NCBI GenBank assembly: GCA_900708905.1
Contig: CAADRB010000002.1
Coordinates: 2,493,705-2,557,704 of the forward strand
Reading direction: 5' to 3'
DNA from: Hymenolepis diminuta
Taxonomy: Eukaryota; Platyhelminthes; Cestoda; Cyclophyllidea; Hymenolepididae
DNA length: 64,000 nucleotides
Each line of letters starts with the position of its first letter. Position 1 is the first letter of the stretch. This document shows positions 12,031 through 24,310 of this stretch, piece by piece. A program made the position numbers and the translations under genes. Below the pieces are notes generated by a model. It was not told where the DNA came from. It ran no database searches and was given only the letters and a program-made list of their open reading frames with translations.

Positions 12031-13640
12031 TAAACGACTATCTTAGGAAGTCACATTTCGTAGATAAATGTGCTATGTTTCTAACAGGATCAAACTTGTA
12101 TTAATTGTTAATTAATTACTACAATCTATTTTTAACTGATAGTTAATCTTCAAGATGCTGCCATAAAAGTGTTTTCGAATCTTCAGTTTCTCATAGACTT
12201 TTAGTGTGGGTCAAATAAAGCTTAATTACATTAATTCATCATTTGCGCTAATTAGATCAGGGAAGAATAAGAAATTTTTCGGATTTAATTTATAAAGTTG
12301 ATATCTTCCATCAACTTTTTTGTAATAGTAGTATGGGATGAGCCAACATGAAAATCATTGAAACTTCAAGTAGAAGGGAAAAAGACTTTAGAATAAAAAA
12401 ATAACATGTGAAGGGTAGGTTCAAGATTATCAATACAAATTAAATATTACATTGCTGTAGCAATTTCACCTGTGGTAATGAGAGTACCAGTTGTAAGAGA
12501 TACAGTGAAGACATCTTTACCGGACGTCCGTACTAGTTTGAACTATGAAGTATAGCAAAACATCAAATGTGAAGCTAGATCATAATGATTAAGTAAGGGA
12601 GTAAGTAAGAACACCTAAAATGTTAAAAGCATAGTCAAATTAGAAAGAGAGAAATGAGATTTTGGGTCGTAAAGAAAGTCAGTCGGCAAGGGATGTTCAA
12701 AGCCCATGTCAATACAAGCCCATTAGTTTCACGATGCCTACCATATAAAAGGAAAAGTCATTTTCAAGAATTCAAGAGTTATAATCTGAGTTTGTTCAAC
12801 ACCATTTCATTCGAAAAAAATGAAAATTTGAACAAAAGGGAAGGTGTGTTAGAAATTACATAACTTCAATAAAGCAAAAAAATCTTCATATTTCTCAAAT
12901 ATCAAGTTGTGAATATTCAAAACTTTTAATGTCACTTAGCTGTTACTTCTAGTTCTAATATCATGGAGCTTAAGCTCATAGGAGCAAAAATAAGTTATGT
13001 TCGACACTATAAATAAAAGAAATTGAAGGGCAAAAACGTATCCGCTAACTCAAATTTATTAAATGTTTTTGGCCGTGATTACAACAATAGACCATTAATG
13101 TGTCACAAATCCAACTTAATGAAAGCTTCATATGCGCACTAAACAACGATGAGAATTTCCAATATTTATTTATTTATTTTTCAAATGAAAGTTTTCCAAG
13201 TAAAAATGATTTTTCACAAGACTGTGGACGAGATCCGGTTGACTTAAAAGCTCCAAACGCCCTAGAAACGGTTCCACTCGAGAACATACCTTTCTTCTGC
13301 TCAAGTCAAGTATTATGACCATTTTCCACAATGACCTTGGGAAGTTATATAGTAACTAAAATGTGGGAGTGGCGGGACCACATAATCTCATAAACAAGCC
13401 AGCATCTAATACAATTTTACTCATTTGCATTAAAGTGTATACTCTGATCACAACTGGAACTTTGAAGGAATCTTCGTTTCAAGACTGAGATCCCAGAAAA
13501 TAACTATTTCTTCTTTTTGGTAAATAATGTATTTAATGCTATGTACTCCGTGTCAAAATCATATTTTAGATACGACCTCTTTTTAAATGGACTAAATATT
13601 TTTTTCGCGGAATAGTAATGACATATTCTTTCAGACTTCG
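12031..13640. other. Intergenic, nothing recognised
   Basis: AT-rich DNA to the right of the LTR element. Short ORFs near 12654-12863 (+) and 13100-13318 (+) show no motif, no codon bias that I can see and no linked exons. Confidence 0.4.
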
Positions 13641-14345
13641 GAAATTATTTTCAAATGGAATTTGGCCAGAGGAATGGAATTTACCTGCGAGTTAGAGAAC
13701 GTCCACACATACCAGTGAGGTATAGAAAATTGGGAGAAAGTGGATTAGTACCTGGGGAATGCATTGGGCTTGTGGGTGGTATGGTGTCAGAGGCATACAC
13801 ACAGGGCAATAACAAGCTATATCCGTTTACATATACCAACCGCTCCACCTGCCCAGTACCAATAACAAGGTGGTGGCGATGGAAGCGTTATGATTTATTA
13901 CCTCTAAAACGGGTTAACATTTAGCCTTTCCCCTGCTCTGCATCCATTTTCCTACTTTGCAAGTAGGTATGAAGACGATTCACTCGCATGCCTTTCACCA
14001 CGATGCATATGTGTGTGGTTGAGTTATCGGAAAACAGCAAAGATCTTTCATATCTTGCGCACAGCTTTTTATGCATACCTGTCTACTACTAAGGTGTGCG
14101 GTTTGTGGATATGTTTGCCCACCCACCGAATGCCATTTCCAAGCAAAGATATCTCCCACGAAGTTCCTACGTCCTTCCATAAGAGTAAAGCAATTGTTTC
14201 TTTCCCTTACGCTTTCCCTACTAACCTAAATGTCAGATCTAGTTTCTGCGCAAATTTCTCCGTTTTATTACCCACGGAAGAGTATTCTATTACCACAAAT
14301 GGCTTTCTATCTTCACTTCATCCAATTTGATACTGCAAAAACACC
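13641..14345. other. GC-richer island of unknown role, left of the assembly gap
   Basis: A stretch with clearly more G+C than its surroundings. It contains an 89-codon + ORF (13655-13924) starting at ATG and a second open stretch (14013-14330), but neither peptide resembles a known domain. It may be an untranslated first exon, a promoter or a decayed repeat. It runs into the N gap, so its right side is unknown. Confidence 0.3.
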
Positions 14346-14628
14346 NNNNNNNNNNNNNNNNNNNNNNNNNNNNNNNNNNNNNNNNNNNNNNNNNNNNNNN
14401 NNNNNNNNNNNNNNNNNNNNNNNNNNNNNNNNNNNNNNNNNNNNNNNNNNNNNNNNNNNNNNNNNNNNNNNNNNNNNNNNNNNNNNNNNNNNNNNNNNNN
14501 NNNNNNNNNNNNNNNNNNNNNNNNNNNNNNNNNNNNNNNNNNNNNNNNNNNNNNNNNNNNNNNNNNNNNNNNNNNNNNNNNNNNNNNNNNNNNNNNNNNN
14601 NNNNNNNNNNNNNNNNNNNNNNNNNNNN
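14346..14628. other. Assembly gap (283 N)
   Basis: Run of 283 undetermined bases. Any apparent ORF across it has no meaning. Confidence 1.
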
Positions 14629-16651
14629 TTTATTTCCCGCACAAATTTTTCATTATGTATATTGTTTAAATATTTATTCTCCCATTGTAGTCGTGTTTAA
14701 TTTAAATATAAGGTGAAATTTAAAATCCTAGTTTACAACGTCGCCAAAAGTATAGAGGGATAAAACAATGAGCTGACTTTTCTATGATTTATAAGATACC
14801 GATTAGAGCAGAAAACACGTTCTTTATATTGATGCTCAAGAATATAAATTTCAAGATATTATATAAGTAACTATTATTAAACTTATAATCCGAAATATTT
14901 CCACTGTCAATAGAAGGGAGTCTTTTGGTTAATTATTTAATAATTTCTTCTTCTTTACAAATTCCTATGCGAAAAGCTAATCGCTTTTCTTTAAATCTCG
15001 TAGGCTGAATTGGATTGACTTGAATTTTCAGTTTAAATCGAAAATTGTTGAATAATTGAGTTAAAGAAATCCTGCGAATTCGACGTTCTCAAATGAGTTA
15101 CAAAATCAAGGTGTTAAAAATAGTCTATAGTCTAGTTTTTCTTACGGTAAGCCAAGCTTTGTCTACTCGCATCAGCAATGGTTCAAAAATCCTATTATTT
15201 AAATAGCAATCAACAGAAGAATACCAAGTAAAAATGACCAGAACCACAAAACTTTTAATAATTATTCCCAATATTACTTCAAACGGTGACGCATTCACGA
15301 GCAAAATTTGATTTATCAGCAGTATTTTCCATTAAGAAGAAAATTTTAGTAGGCACCTTTTAAGTTTATTACCCAGTGGTCTGAATGCCTCCCTTATAGA
15401 CACACACATTTTCTCTATGTGAGTGTGAATATTAGAAAATCCCGATTTGCACACAATTACGTTCGAGCAGAGGGAGGAAAACCTACCTCAGTGCATATTT
15501 TCAGCGTGTATATTTATGTAGGAAAAATGCCAAGACACAACAAATTCTACACTCGAGCTCATGTGCGAAAGTATTCGGAATAGACAATTAACATTTGCAA
15601 AGGTGAGGAATTAGGGAGGGAGTAGGATGAATATCAGGTCGAATTCCAAACCACAGCCCACCCACCACGACAGACTTAACCTTTCCGAAATACTACTACG
15701 ACTGCAAAGCGAAAGCAAGAAGGTTTGTTATCAACACCCAACCCACCCAGCAGAGATATGGAATGCTTCATCCCACAGTGTTTTGATAATTTTGCTAGCT
15801 GTGTGGGGAAGGCATGGGGATGAGGTAAAATTCCTTTCAAGGCAGGTGCATTCTCCAATTGGATTTCATTAATATCCCTCTCCGTTAGATAGCACGATTA
15901 ATTAGCTTCGGAAAAATAGCAAAAAAATTCACATCTCCCACGGTTTATTGTTAAAATATAGAATTCCACAAATTCGTGTTATGATCTATCGCTTAACTTT
16001 CCTCAATTATATCATAGTAAACGCACGCTATTTGGTTCCAAATTTCGGTTGTAAAAATTATGCCTTTTCTCTAATAATTATCATTAAAAGCGGTCACAGG
16101 TCTTAACCAACAGTAAATCCAGATGTCAGGAACAATTACAAAATTGAATCAATCGGCTAATAGGATTTTGATTTCAATCATGTACCTAAGAGTCACATCT
16201 TTAAATTTTGAATATGAGAATGAAGATGTTATACATCTTATGAGAATGGGATAACGCAACGCTTCCGGAATTCAATTAAGGCAAGAACCTTGATGTCATT
16301 GCTTAACAAAATACTTGCTTCTAGCTCCCTTTCCCCGGTTTCATACTTTACTGATTAGTCCATTTACTTCTGATCAATGGACGATTATTGCGGAATTAAG
16401 AAACTGAGAGATACCGAGTTTAGCTGAATGTCACTTACAATTTAACACAATTGCTAACACAAGATGGCATAATGGCGATTCCATAAAAACTCGCCAAGTT
16501 TTCATGAAGAAAAATCTTAAATTTTAACAATGAATTATTACAAATTTTACAAAACAAAAATACCTATGTACGAAACGTGAGCAATAAAAAACCACCAAGG
16601 GCATTCAAACGCCCAATTTTCGGTGGCTAAGGCGGTTAATGTGTCACTTAC
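14629..16651. other. Non-coding stretch with a GC-richer patch
   Basis: AT-rich DNA containing a G+C-richer patch at about 15380-15870, with a short imperfect hairpin at 15401-15427 (CACACACAT / ATGTGAGTGTG) and an 81-codon open stretch (15627-15872) without recognisable motif. It could be untranslated exon or regulatory DNA; nothing is certain. Confidence 0.35.
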
Positions 16652-16831
16652 CGGAATGCCATCCTCAATGTCAAAAATATCTCGCGAAAAAACAGCGGCA
16701 TATATTCCCCCGAAGTGAGAAGGGAAGATGGAAGGAGTCCAAATCCCATGGACTAAACCTCTCCACCCTTTCCATAGAATATATCCTCGCAGCTTTACTA
16801 GTGTGTCAGCTGTTCCGAATAGTCCCTTCAT
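16652..16831 (-). CDS. Possible first coding exon of an unknown gene
   Basis: A minus-strand ATG at 16831 opens exactly 60 codons that end at a consensus donor (G|GTAAGTG at 16652/16651), i.e. phase 0. The peptide is Gly/Trp/aromatic-rich (YILWKGWRGLVHGIWTP) and ends DIFDIEDGIP. I do not recognise it. It cannot join directly to the CXXC1-like exon at 8750, whose phase differs. It may be the first exon of a minus-strand gene or a chance ORF. Confidence 0.25.
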
Positions 16832-17014
16832 AAATAAACCGATATAGTATTATAAATGCTAAAAGTGTACGCAGATACGTTGACAAATGTCTAAATTGTC
16901 CATACCTGTCTATAAATATTGAGTTTCTGTTTTAATGTCATTAAATAAATGACGCCAAAACAGACGGCTACACTTTGCATTTCAAAAGGTTGCCTGAGCT
17001 GCCCAATAAATACA

Positions 17015-17036
17015 TGCACACACACACACACACACT
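17015..17036. repeat. (CA)n microsatellite
   Basis: About eleven CA dinucleotide repeats. Confidence 0.9.
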
Positions 17037-18421
17037 CCCTCTTCTAATCTGAATATTTGATTAATTCCTTGACCTCTGTCAATATTTGATAAGCATTTGT
17101 TCTCCTGCCAATTCAAACCATTATCTATAAAAGAGATAGCGTTGTAAATTTGCGTAACCTTATCAGTGATTCTAACTGCGGTGAAACGATTACCCACCAT
17201 CTTGCATGGATATAAACACCACTTATAAGTAACCAACAATCATCATTCCAAAAAAATCAATTAGACATCGAGGCTTATGTAATGATCAAGCTAATCAACG
17301 CCGTACGACATGCTCCGTCATTTATGGTAATGCGCAGATCATAAATTGAGTAAGTGAACATGTAAAACAAGCTGAAGCCGTGTAGGCGTCCACAGATAGG
17401 CTTCTTCAGATCAATTGCTTGAAATAAATTATGGTCAGTCATCACTTAACAATAAGCCGCTGCCTTAAACAAAGACTTTTTATTTCACCATCGGCAATAA
17501 AACCGTGCAAATGTTCGTAATTTTAACGATCTAAATTGTAATCGTAGGTTTTCTTCAATTTATACTTACTTAATGATAACCTGAATGAAAATTGTATTTA
17601 ATTAAATTTAATATACAATGTAATATAAAAATACGTATATTTGTTCAACCTAAAATCATTTTTAGAAAATAAATTCATTTTTTAGTGGATGAATATGCCA
17701 CTTTTATCCGATATCAAACCTTTAAAATCAGTACATAAATTCATTGGGAAATTTTTATTGCATTACTTCATATTTTTTTCCTAAAGGTAGTAACCAAAAT
17801 TTATTTCTTCTTATGCACCATAAGATGGATTTTTTAAAATTTCTTTGAAATGCCTTGGTTTTATTACGCACACAAATCCTTGTACTTAAAAAACTTAATG
17901 GCACAATTCACTGACTAGAGGATTGAAAATTTTCAGAAAACGAAACGATTTCAGAAGTATTTATTACCGCATACCTAGAAAGGGAAAAATGCGAACTAAT
18001 ATCGGAAGAACTACTTAAAAGTTAAGTATTTTTCTGAGCGTGCGAGCAACTGCAGTAAAATCGGAATAGACTGAATTCAACCACTAGTACGAAAGTAAAA
18101 ATTATGCTTACTCTCCCTCTTTGATACATTTCGATTGCAATTATTTAACCAATTCATGTACTTCTCATAACTAGCTGATTTGTAACCTTTACAACTCTTC
18201 GATTCCATATTATGCAAATTTAATTCCTGAATGTCACATTGCCCAGCTTGTGGCCGAAACACCTGTGCAGCAATTACCCAACTGTATCATATTTTAAGTT
18301 TCCATTCAATGATGCACCCTGAATGAAACATGAAATAAATCACATGTTCATCATGCGCACCTGAATGGGAAATTTTATATCTCCTAAACATATATTCGCA
18401 GATATATGGACACACAAACCA

Positions 18422-18422
<1 letters not shown>

Positions 18423-18450
<28 letters not shown>
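18423..18450. repeat. (TA)n microsatellite
   Basis: Fourteen uninterrupted TA units. Confidence 0.95.
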
Positions 18451-18452
<2 letters not shown>

Positions 18453-21036
18453 TTTGAAGAAGATACTGCTTGTATATCTGTCGGCTTTAACGAATGCAAC
18501 ATCACAGAAGATGGTAAAATGCGAGACCCGGCGAGAAAGCGTTGACTGAAATCGGAAGACATTTGTAAGCATTTTTCAAAGCGAGATCGTTACTTTCATG
18601 TTGTGTCGGCTTAGCTAGCTTTATCTTGAATGTGTAGCGGTTTGTGTAAACAGGCGCTAATGGTCGTCAACCTGTGTCGACATAAATGATGCTCTCCTTG
18701 GCTCTTTTGTGTAGACAGCGGTCCGTACTTTACCGTAAATATCCTAATCGTTTAAGAAATAGCACAACCAGAAAGGACGACCTTGTTGCGCTGAAAATAC
18801 CTTTAATATTTATTCTAGATTGTATCAAAGTTGACATAGCTTTCAATGCAGTATTTACTAATGGAATAAAATTGTTAATTAAGGAATTTCAGCCTCGAAG
18901 TCATGCTTTTTCATGGCTCCAGTTGGCTGGCTTTTGGTCACTAAAAAATTCACTCCTTAATATTTTTGCATTTTCTTAATCTCACAGTCCCAGATCGTCT
19001 GGTTGCAGATAATACCTTATGTCAAATTGCAAAACTTTTAAAAACGTCTAGCATTTCTTTCATTTTTAGATTCACGAAAACGTTAGTTGGTATTAACTAG
19101 AGAGATTATTTATTTATGATGGTCAAGATAGTAGAATAGTACAAGCTTATATACGATTTTTCGCATATCAGAACTAAACGAAATTCACCTAATATGAATA
19201 TTCTCTCTTTCCTATAATTTTTTGTTAAGTTTGTCAAACTGATACTTCCTCTTTTTCCGAGATAATGGATAGATAGTAGAATTATGAAGTAAAGCAATCA
19301 CCAAGTTTCTATCATAATAAAGTAAAAGAGTTATAATTAATCTGTTAATGAAAAACAAATTAACAAGCTATTTCAATTATTAGGTATTTTAAAGTTAAAT
19401 CTAGAAATCTCATTTAAGTAAAATGTGATTTTTAACCGTTTTCTATTAAGTATTTAGGTAGCAAGTTGATAATTTTATGAATTCAATTCAGTTCATAATG
19501 AGGAAATTTCCTTAACTTGCACCATTACTTGAGTTAATCAGTTAATGAAGACTGACTTGATTACTCTTCATGAAAATTTGTCACACCACAGGAGAACCAA
19601 GAACACCATCTTTTAAACAATAAAAATCTCATCTTTGAAGTTATTTTTGGTTAGGTTTTTCTATTACGCATTCATTTTGAATATAACATTGATTCAAATG
19701 ACGAAAGTACAATTGAGTACTGACAACAAATTACTTCTCATGAATGAGAGACCGAAAATAGATTTACTCGTGCGGACAGCTAGTTCATATTACCACAAGA
19801 TTTATCATACGTGGAAGAAAGATTTGTCTGCAGTATTTTTTTGTTTCAGTAATGGTCATCTTTCAAGGTTAAAAATATGCCAATGAACAATTATTAACTA
19901 TTTAACCTCACGAAATTAATATTTCTATGTTGCCTTCTCATTATTTTTAAGATGACGCCTATCACTTAAATTGTTAATATGAGCTATTGTGAATTACGAT
20001 ACACCGTACATTGTTTGAATTGAACTGTGGTAAGTTTTCACTATAAAAACGAGAACTTGTACTCTTCCTTCATTTCGTGGGATATTGGCGTGAAGGTCCT
20101 AAAACCATCCTCGCTAAACTCGAAAATTAGGGGGGAGCCAAAACGAGCACTCATTTGTTCTTAGATATCATAAATTTAATTATTTTATCAGGAATAGAAT
20201 TGAATGGCCTCTTATAACAGATGTAAATGACGTTTACACGATTAACATTGACATATAACAATGGAATAACCAAAGATGAATTCGAATTAAACGCATTGAA
20301 AAGTAATAAAATCATGATAACAGCGAGATCTTATATTGGAAGAAGTTTAATAATCGAATTTGAAGCCATAAATCTGTCGAAATAGTAAATATTAATACAT
20401 GTCAGATCGGTATTCCCTAATGAAATTGTAAAAGATGAGTTTGTACCTCAATTTTCCAGCGGCGTTTATTTTCTGCGCATTTATAGAAAATGGTTCATAT
20501 CTCTAATTAGTCTTCAAATCCCTTGTCCCAATATTTGCTAAACTGAAGTGGTATCTTTAAGTTATTATGTTTTAGCTCATTTATAGTCACCTTGTTTACA
20601 AACGGTGTCTTCTTATGAAAGCTCTATTTCCCTACAAATGCGTTCTTCGACACAGTGCTCTACAATTTCAGTAAAACCTGCTTCCAAGATCTAGATTTTT
20701 CATAATTATCATAATTCTTTTCCATTCTCTTAAATATTCGTACCAACAACAATCGGTAATTCTGTTTGATAAAGGCTCTGTCTTTATGGGTTCATACTAA
20801 AGCATGACTAATATTATTACCCATGACACTGTAAAACACTTGTAAAAGATGTCATCATGGAGAGGAAACGTTAAGATGGTTTGTTAAGGTCTGTAACGGA
20901 GTGCGGTCAGAAAAGTGGATTATGTAATCAGAGCATACAGGATCATAATTTATTGGCATTCGGGATACCTTGAGTTCATCACATACAGTAAGTTTACCGA
21001 GAAACGTTCTGATGTTCAAATTTAATTTTTTTGACT

Positions 21037-21060
21037 CCCAGACTCATGAATGAGACTGGG
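21037..21060. repeat. Near-perfect palindrome
   Basis: CCCAGACTCAT and ATGAGACTGGG are inverted copies of 11 nt with one mismatch, separated by 2 nt. Its role is unknown. Confidence 0.6.
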
Positions 21061-24000
21061 TTCATGATATTAGGTGCCTCTACACCATTTAACTTAATCT
21101 CATTGTTCGACATTCCTCCTCGAACTATCCGTATCTACTTTCAGCAAAATGTTCGTAGCTGAAGATTACCATTGTTTAATTAATTAATCGGAAACACATT
21201 ATTATGATGAGTAGCTGCAACGGGTTCTTTAAGTTTGCTGCTAATAATTATTTTCCGCCTATTAATTATCGGGAATGGATACTTCATAAAATTTTTCCCA
21301 CAAAAGTTTGGCAAAATCACATTTTTAAATCATGCACTTCTAATGTATATCCATTGCTTCTCTTCTGATAATATCTTATCATGGTTGCATCTTTGCAGAA
21401 CTTTAACTTGGTCTGAAGTGACTGTAAAAAGCGTCAGCTAATGCGGTAATGTTCTATAATAACACACTCTGAGATGTGGGAGAAATTCGACCCCAAGTAA
21501 TTGTTAAACCTATTAATCTTTGGACGTTTCATAATCAAGCATTGGACGTTTAACGCAACGCAGAGCAAATATACCGTTAGGCTTAATTGAAGTAATCACT
21601 CTCCCTTTGGGTGGAGTCTGCCATGTTTAGTTATCCAGCTGCCCGTTAGAAAATATGAGTAATGACAAAATTATTGTTGCACATGCTAATTAGCTTTCTT
21701 TACGTGCTGAGAGACATTACAGTCCGGTCGTTAATGAGGCACAAATCTTGCATTATGTCATCAGTAAATATAAAACAAGTTATCGTCTTTATAAATATTG
21801 AAAATGGAGTAATATAAGTGATCGCCTTTACAATCTTTGGAGTAAACAGAAAGTGCAATTAATGTAATTTAGGGTCTGAATAGGGGATTCGAGAGTCAAA
21901 TCTGTGTAAGATCACATTTAAATGTATATAGATATCTTTCTCGCAGCGGAATTTAATCCACTTAATGCCTTACACTAAACTGAGTTCAAATGACTGATAA
22001 GATCCTCGAATATAAACCTGACGGGACCTGGCTTAAGGCCAACCGTAAGTATCCGGCTTGTATTCTTAATCACTCATATTCTAAAATCTCTCTCTAAATC
22101 TTCCTAAATAATTTTTACAATCGGTGGCCTAAGATCCTTCCATTTGCTTATATAATGTCTTGATCTATAAATACCGTCTTCGTAAACATACTCACTATTT
22201 CCGCTAACACCATTTCACCACTACAACCTTCAGTACCTACAGACCACTACTATTTACTTTGGTTTTCCTTTTCCACTTCGAAAGCTTCTATCAGCCGACT
22301 TATTTGTCACAAAAGCTTCCTCTCTATTCTGTTCACGTAGGGAAGGCAGTTAGAACTTAGAAATTAGATACCTAGTGACTAACCACCTCAAAATGCCTAC
22401 GATGCCATCGTTTATGCATCTTTGGCTTCCAATACTCAAATCGGGTAGAAAGGCAGTATTGTGAGGCCTCCCCGATGAGAAAGTCTAATTTAATCATCCC
22501 ATTTATTATCTGCATTTAACTAATGTGGATAATCATTCGCGAACTGATTTTATCCTTTTATTGCCAATTTCAGAAACCAAGGCTTTTATATTTTTGCTAA
22601 CTCGATACAGTTGTTGCTTGTTATTGCCAAGAGTAGATATTTGATGTATTAATAACGTAAATTGCAGAACAGTCATATTTGATTCTCATATCCTGTTAAA
22701 ACTGTTCAAAGCAAACTGTACAGGATCATAAATGAGTCTCGATTTAATTAGGACAATACTGGACCTTTAGCATACTTTATGCAATGATTAATTGTAACTG
22801 CTAATCTGGATAGTAGTCTTTTTTTATTCGGCCCTTGATTCCATCACCATTTTCGCGGCTCCATGCAGCTGCATTTAATTGTCTGCCCATAAAGAGTCGT
22901 CAGAATTATTCCATAATTAAGGGGAGAAATTCTCGAAACTTCGTCATTTAATCACTCTAAAGATATTTAGAGAAGAATACACGTAATGAAATGGTTATTG
23001 TTTAATGCATTTATTTTATAAATTTTTGAAACAGTTTTATCTAATTGGCTTCCAATTAACCAAGAGCACAGAAAAAGATGGACTGTATTGAGAATTTCTC
23101 AAGTTATCAACCACTCATACAAATTAACAAAATTTAGAACATTTAAATGAAAATTTTAATTTCCTGGATAAAAACTCTCATTTCTATCTTAAAATTTTAA
23201 ACTTCTAGTTGCCTAACATTCCACCAAGGTGAATGTTGCATGGCACGTCACTTCAAACAGTTTAACAATCGTATTTTAGAGTCGTTTCAAATATTTATAT
23301 CATAAGTCCAGAAATTTTAACTATTATGAGATTTCAAATACAAAAATAAAAATTTAACTTCATTCAAAATTCATATTTGTATTAATCTAAATAATCTGGA
23401 AATAATGGGATATTTTAAATATTGAAATTATTCTCATCGAACCACAGTATTATGAACCAATCCTGAAAGAAACACTAGTATAGCTATTTTTAAGTTTCGG
23501 GTAATAAGAGGGAGAAGTTCCGAATTCAATGGACATCAGGAAACTTCCTTTAAAATATTCACATGCTATTTTAGAGTATACGAGAGATCGAAATGATGAT
23601 GAAGCCAAATGCATTTGCTTCGAATTATCTCGTTAAAGATTTGCTGATAATAACACGGTACTCACAGATTGAATCAAACACCAAAATTTGAATAGTAATA
23701 GGAATGTAATGAGAGCTGGAATGACACAAGGTAATAGTGCTGTCAGTGGAAATGAGTATAAGCGGGTGTGTCACATTCAGATATATTTAATAGGTACTTC
23801 ATGAGCATGCAGGCAACCATATACGTCATGAAATTCTTTATAAAGGGAATGAAATGATTTCAATATGGATAATAAGGCGAATTTCTTCTTAAATTTACCG
23901 ATGGTTAACTTGAAAATGCAATTACACCCATAATTGGATAAACTTAAAATTACGTAATAAAATAGTGAAATTTCATGAGCTGGAATAAATGTGACAACGA

Positions 24001-24069
24001 GGTGAACAGATTATCATATAGATCTAATGAGGCATATCATAAAATGGACAAGCTTGAGTGAAATGTTAT

Positions 24070-24310
24070 CGCAGTTAGGGTAATAACTTACGGCTGACAA
24101 TTAACAGCTAACACCAACAACAGTCAGCAATTTGTAGCTGTCTGAGTAAAAGTTTACAACGGTTTTAGAGCAGGATAGCAAAAGCTGATTAGACCAAAAT
24201 GTATTGAACCAACCGCAATAAAGACTCAAGAGGGTAAGAGGGAGATGACTGACAGAGGAGATGAGATGAAAGAGAAAGAACCGGTAAGTGACAAGTTTGT
24301 GTGTGCGTGT
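24070..24310 (+). repeat. Inverted-repeat arm A (dispersed repeat)
   Basis: Aligns in opposite orientation with 27985-28195. Shared blocks in order include GGCTGACAA.TAACA, AAAATGTATTGA, GGGTAAGAG, GAGATGA and AGAGAAAGAAC.GGTAA.TGACAAG. Estimated identity by eye is around 70 percent with small gaps. A weaker match to the first 50 nt is seen near 4410-4460 (CGCAGTTA, TGGCTGACAATT). It has no coding capacity and could be a MITE- or SINE-like family. Confidence 0.6.

Larger units (their letters stand above)
16832..24069. other. Long AT-rich stretch without recognisable genes
   Basis: More than 7 kb scanned on both strands without convincing exons. It holds a (CA)n microsatellite, a (TA)n microsatellite and a 24-nt palindrome, listed separately. 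Short ORFs are lysine-, isoleucine- and leucine-rich, as expected by chance in such DNA. Confidence 0.5.
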
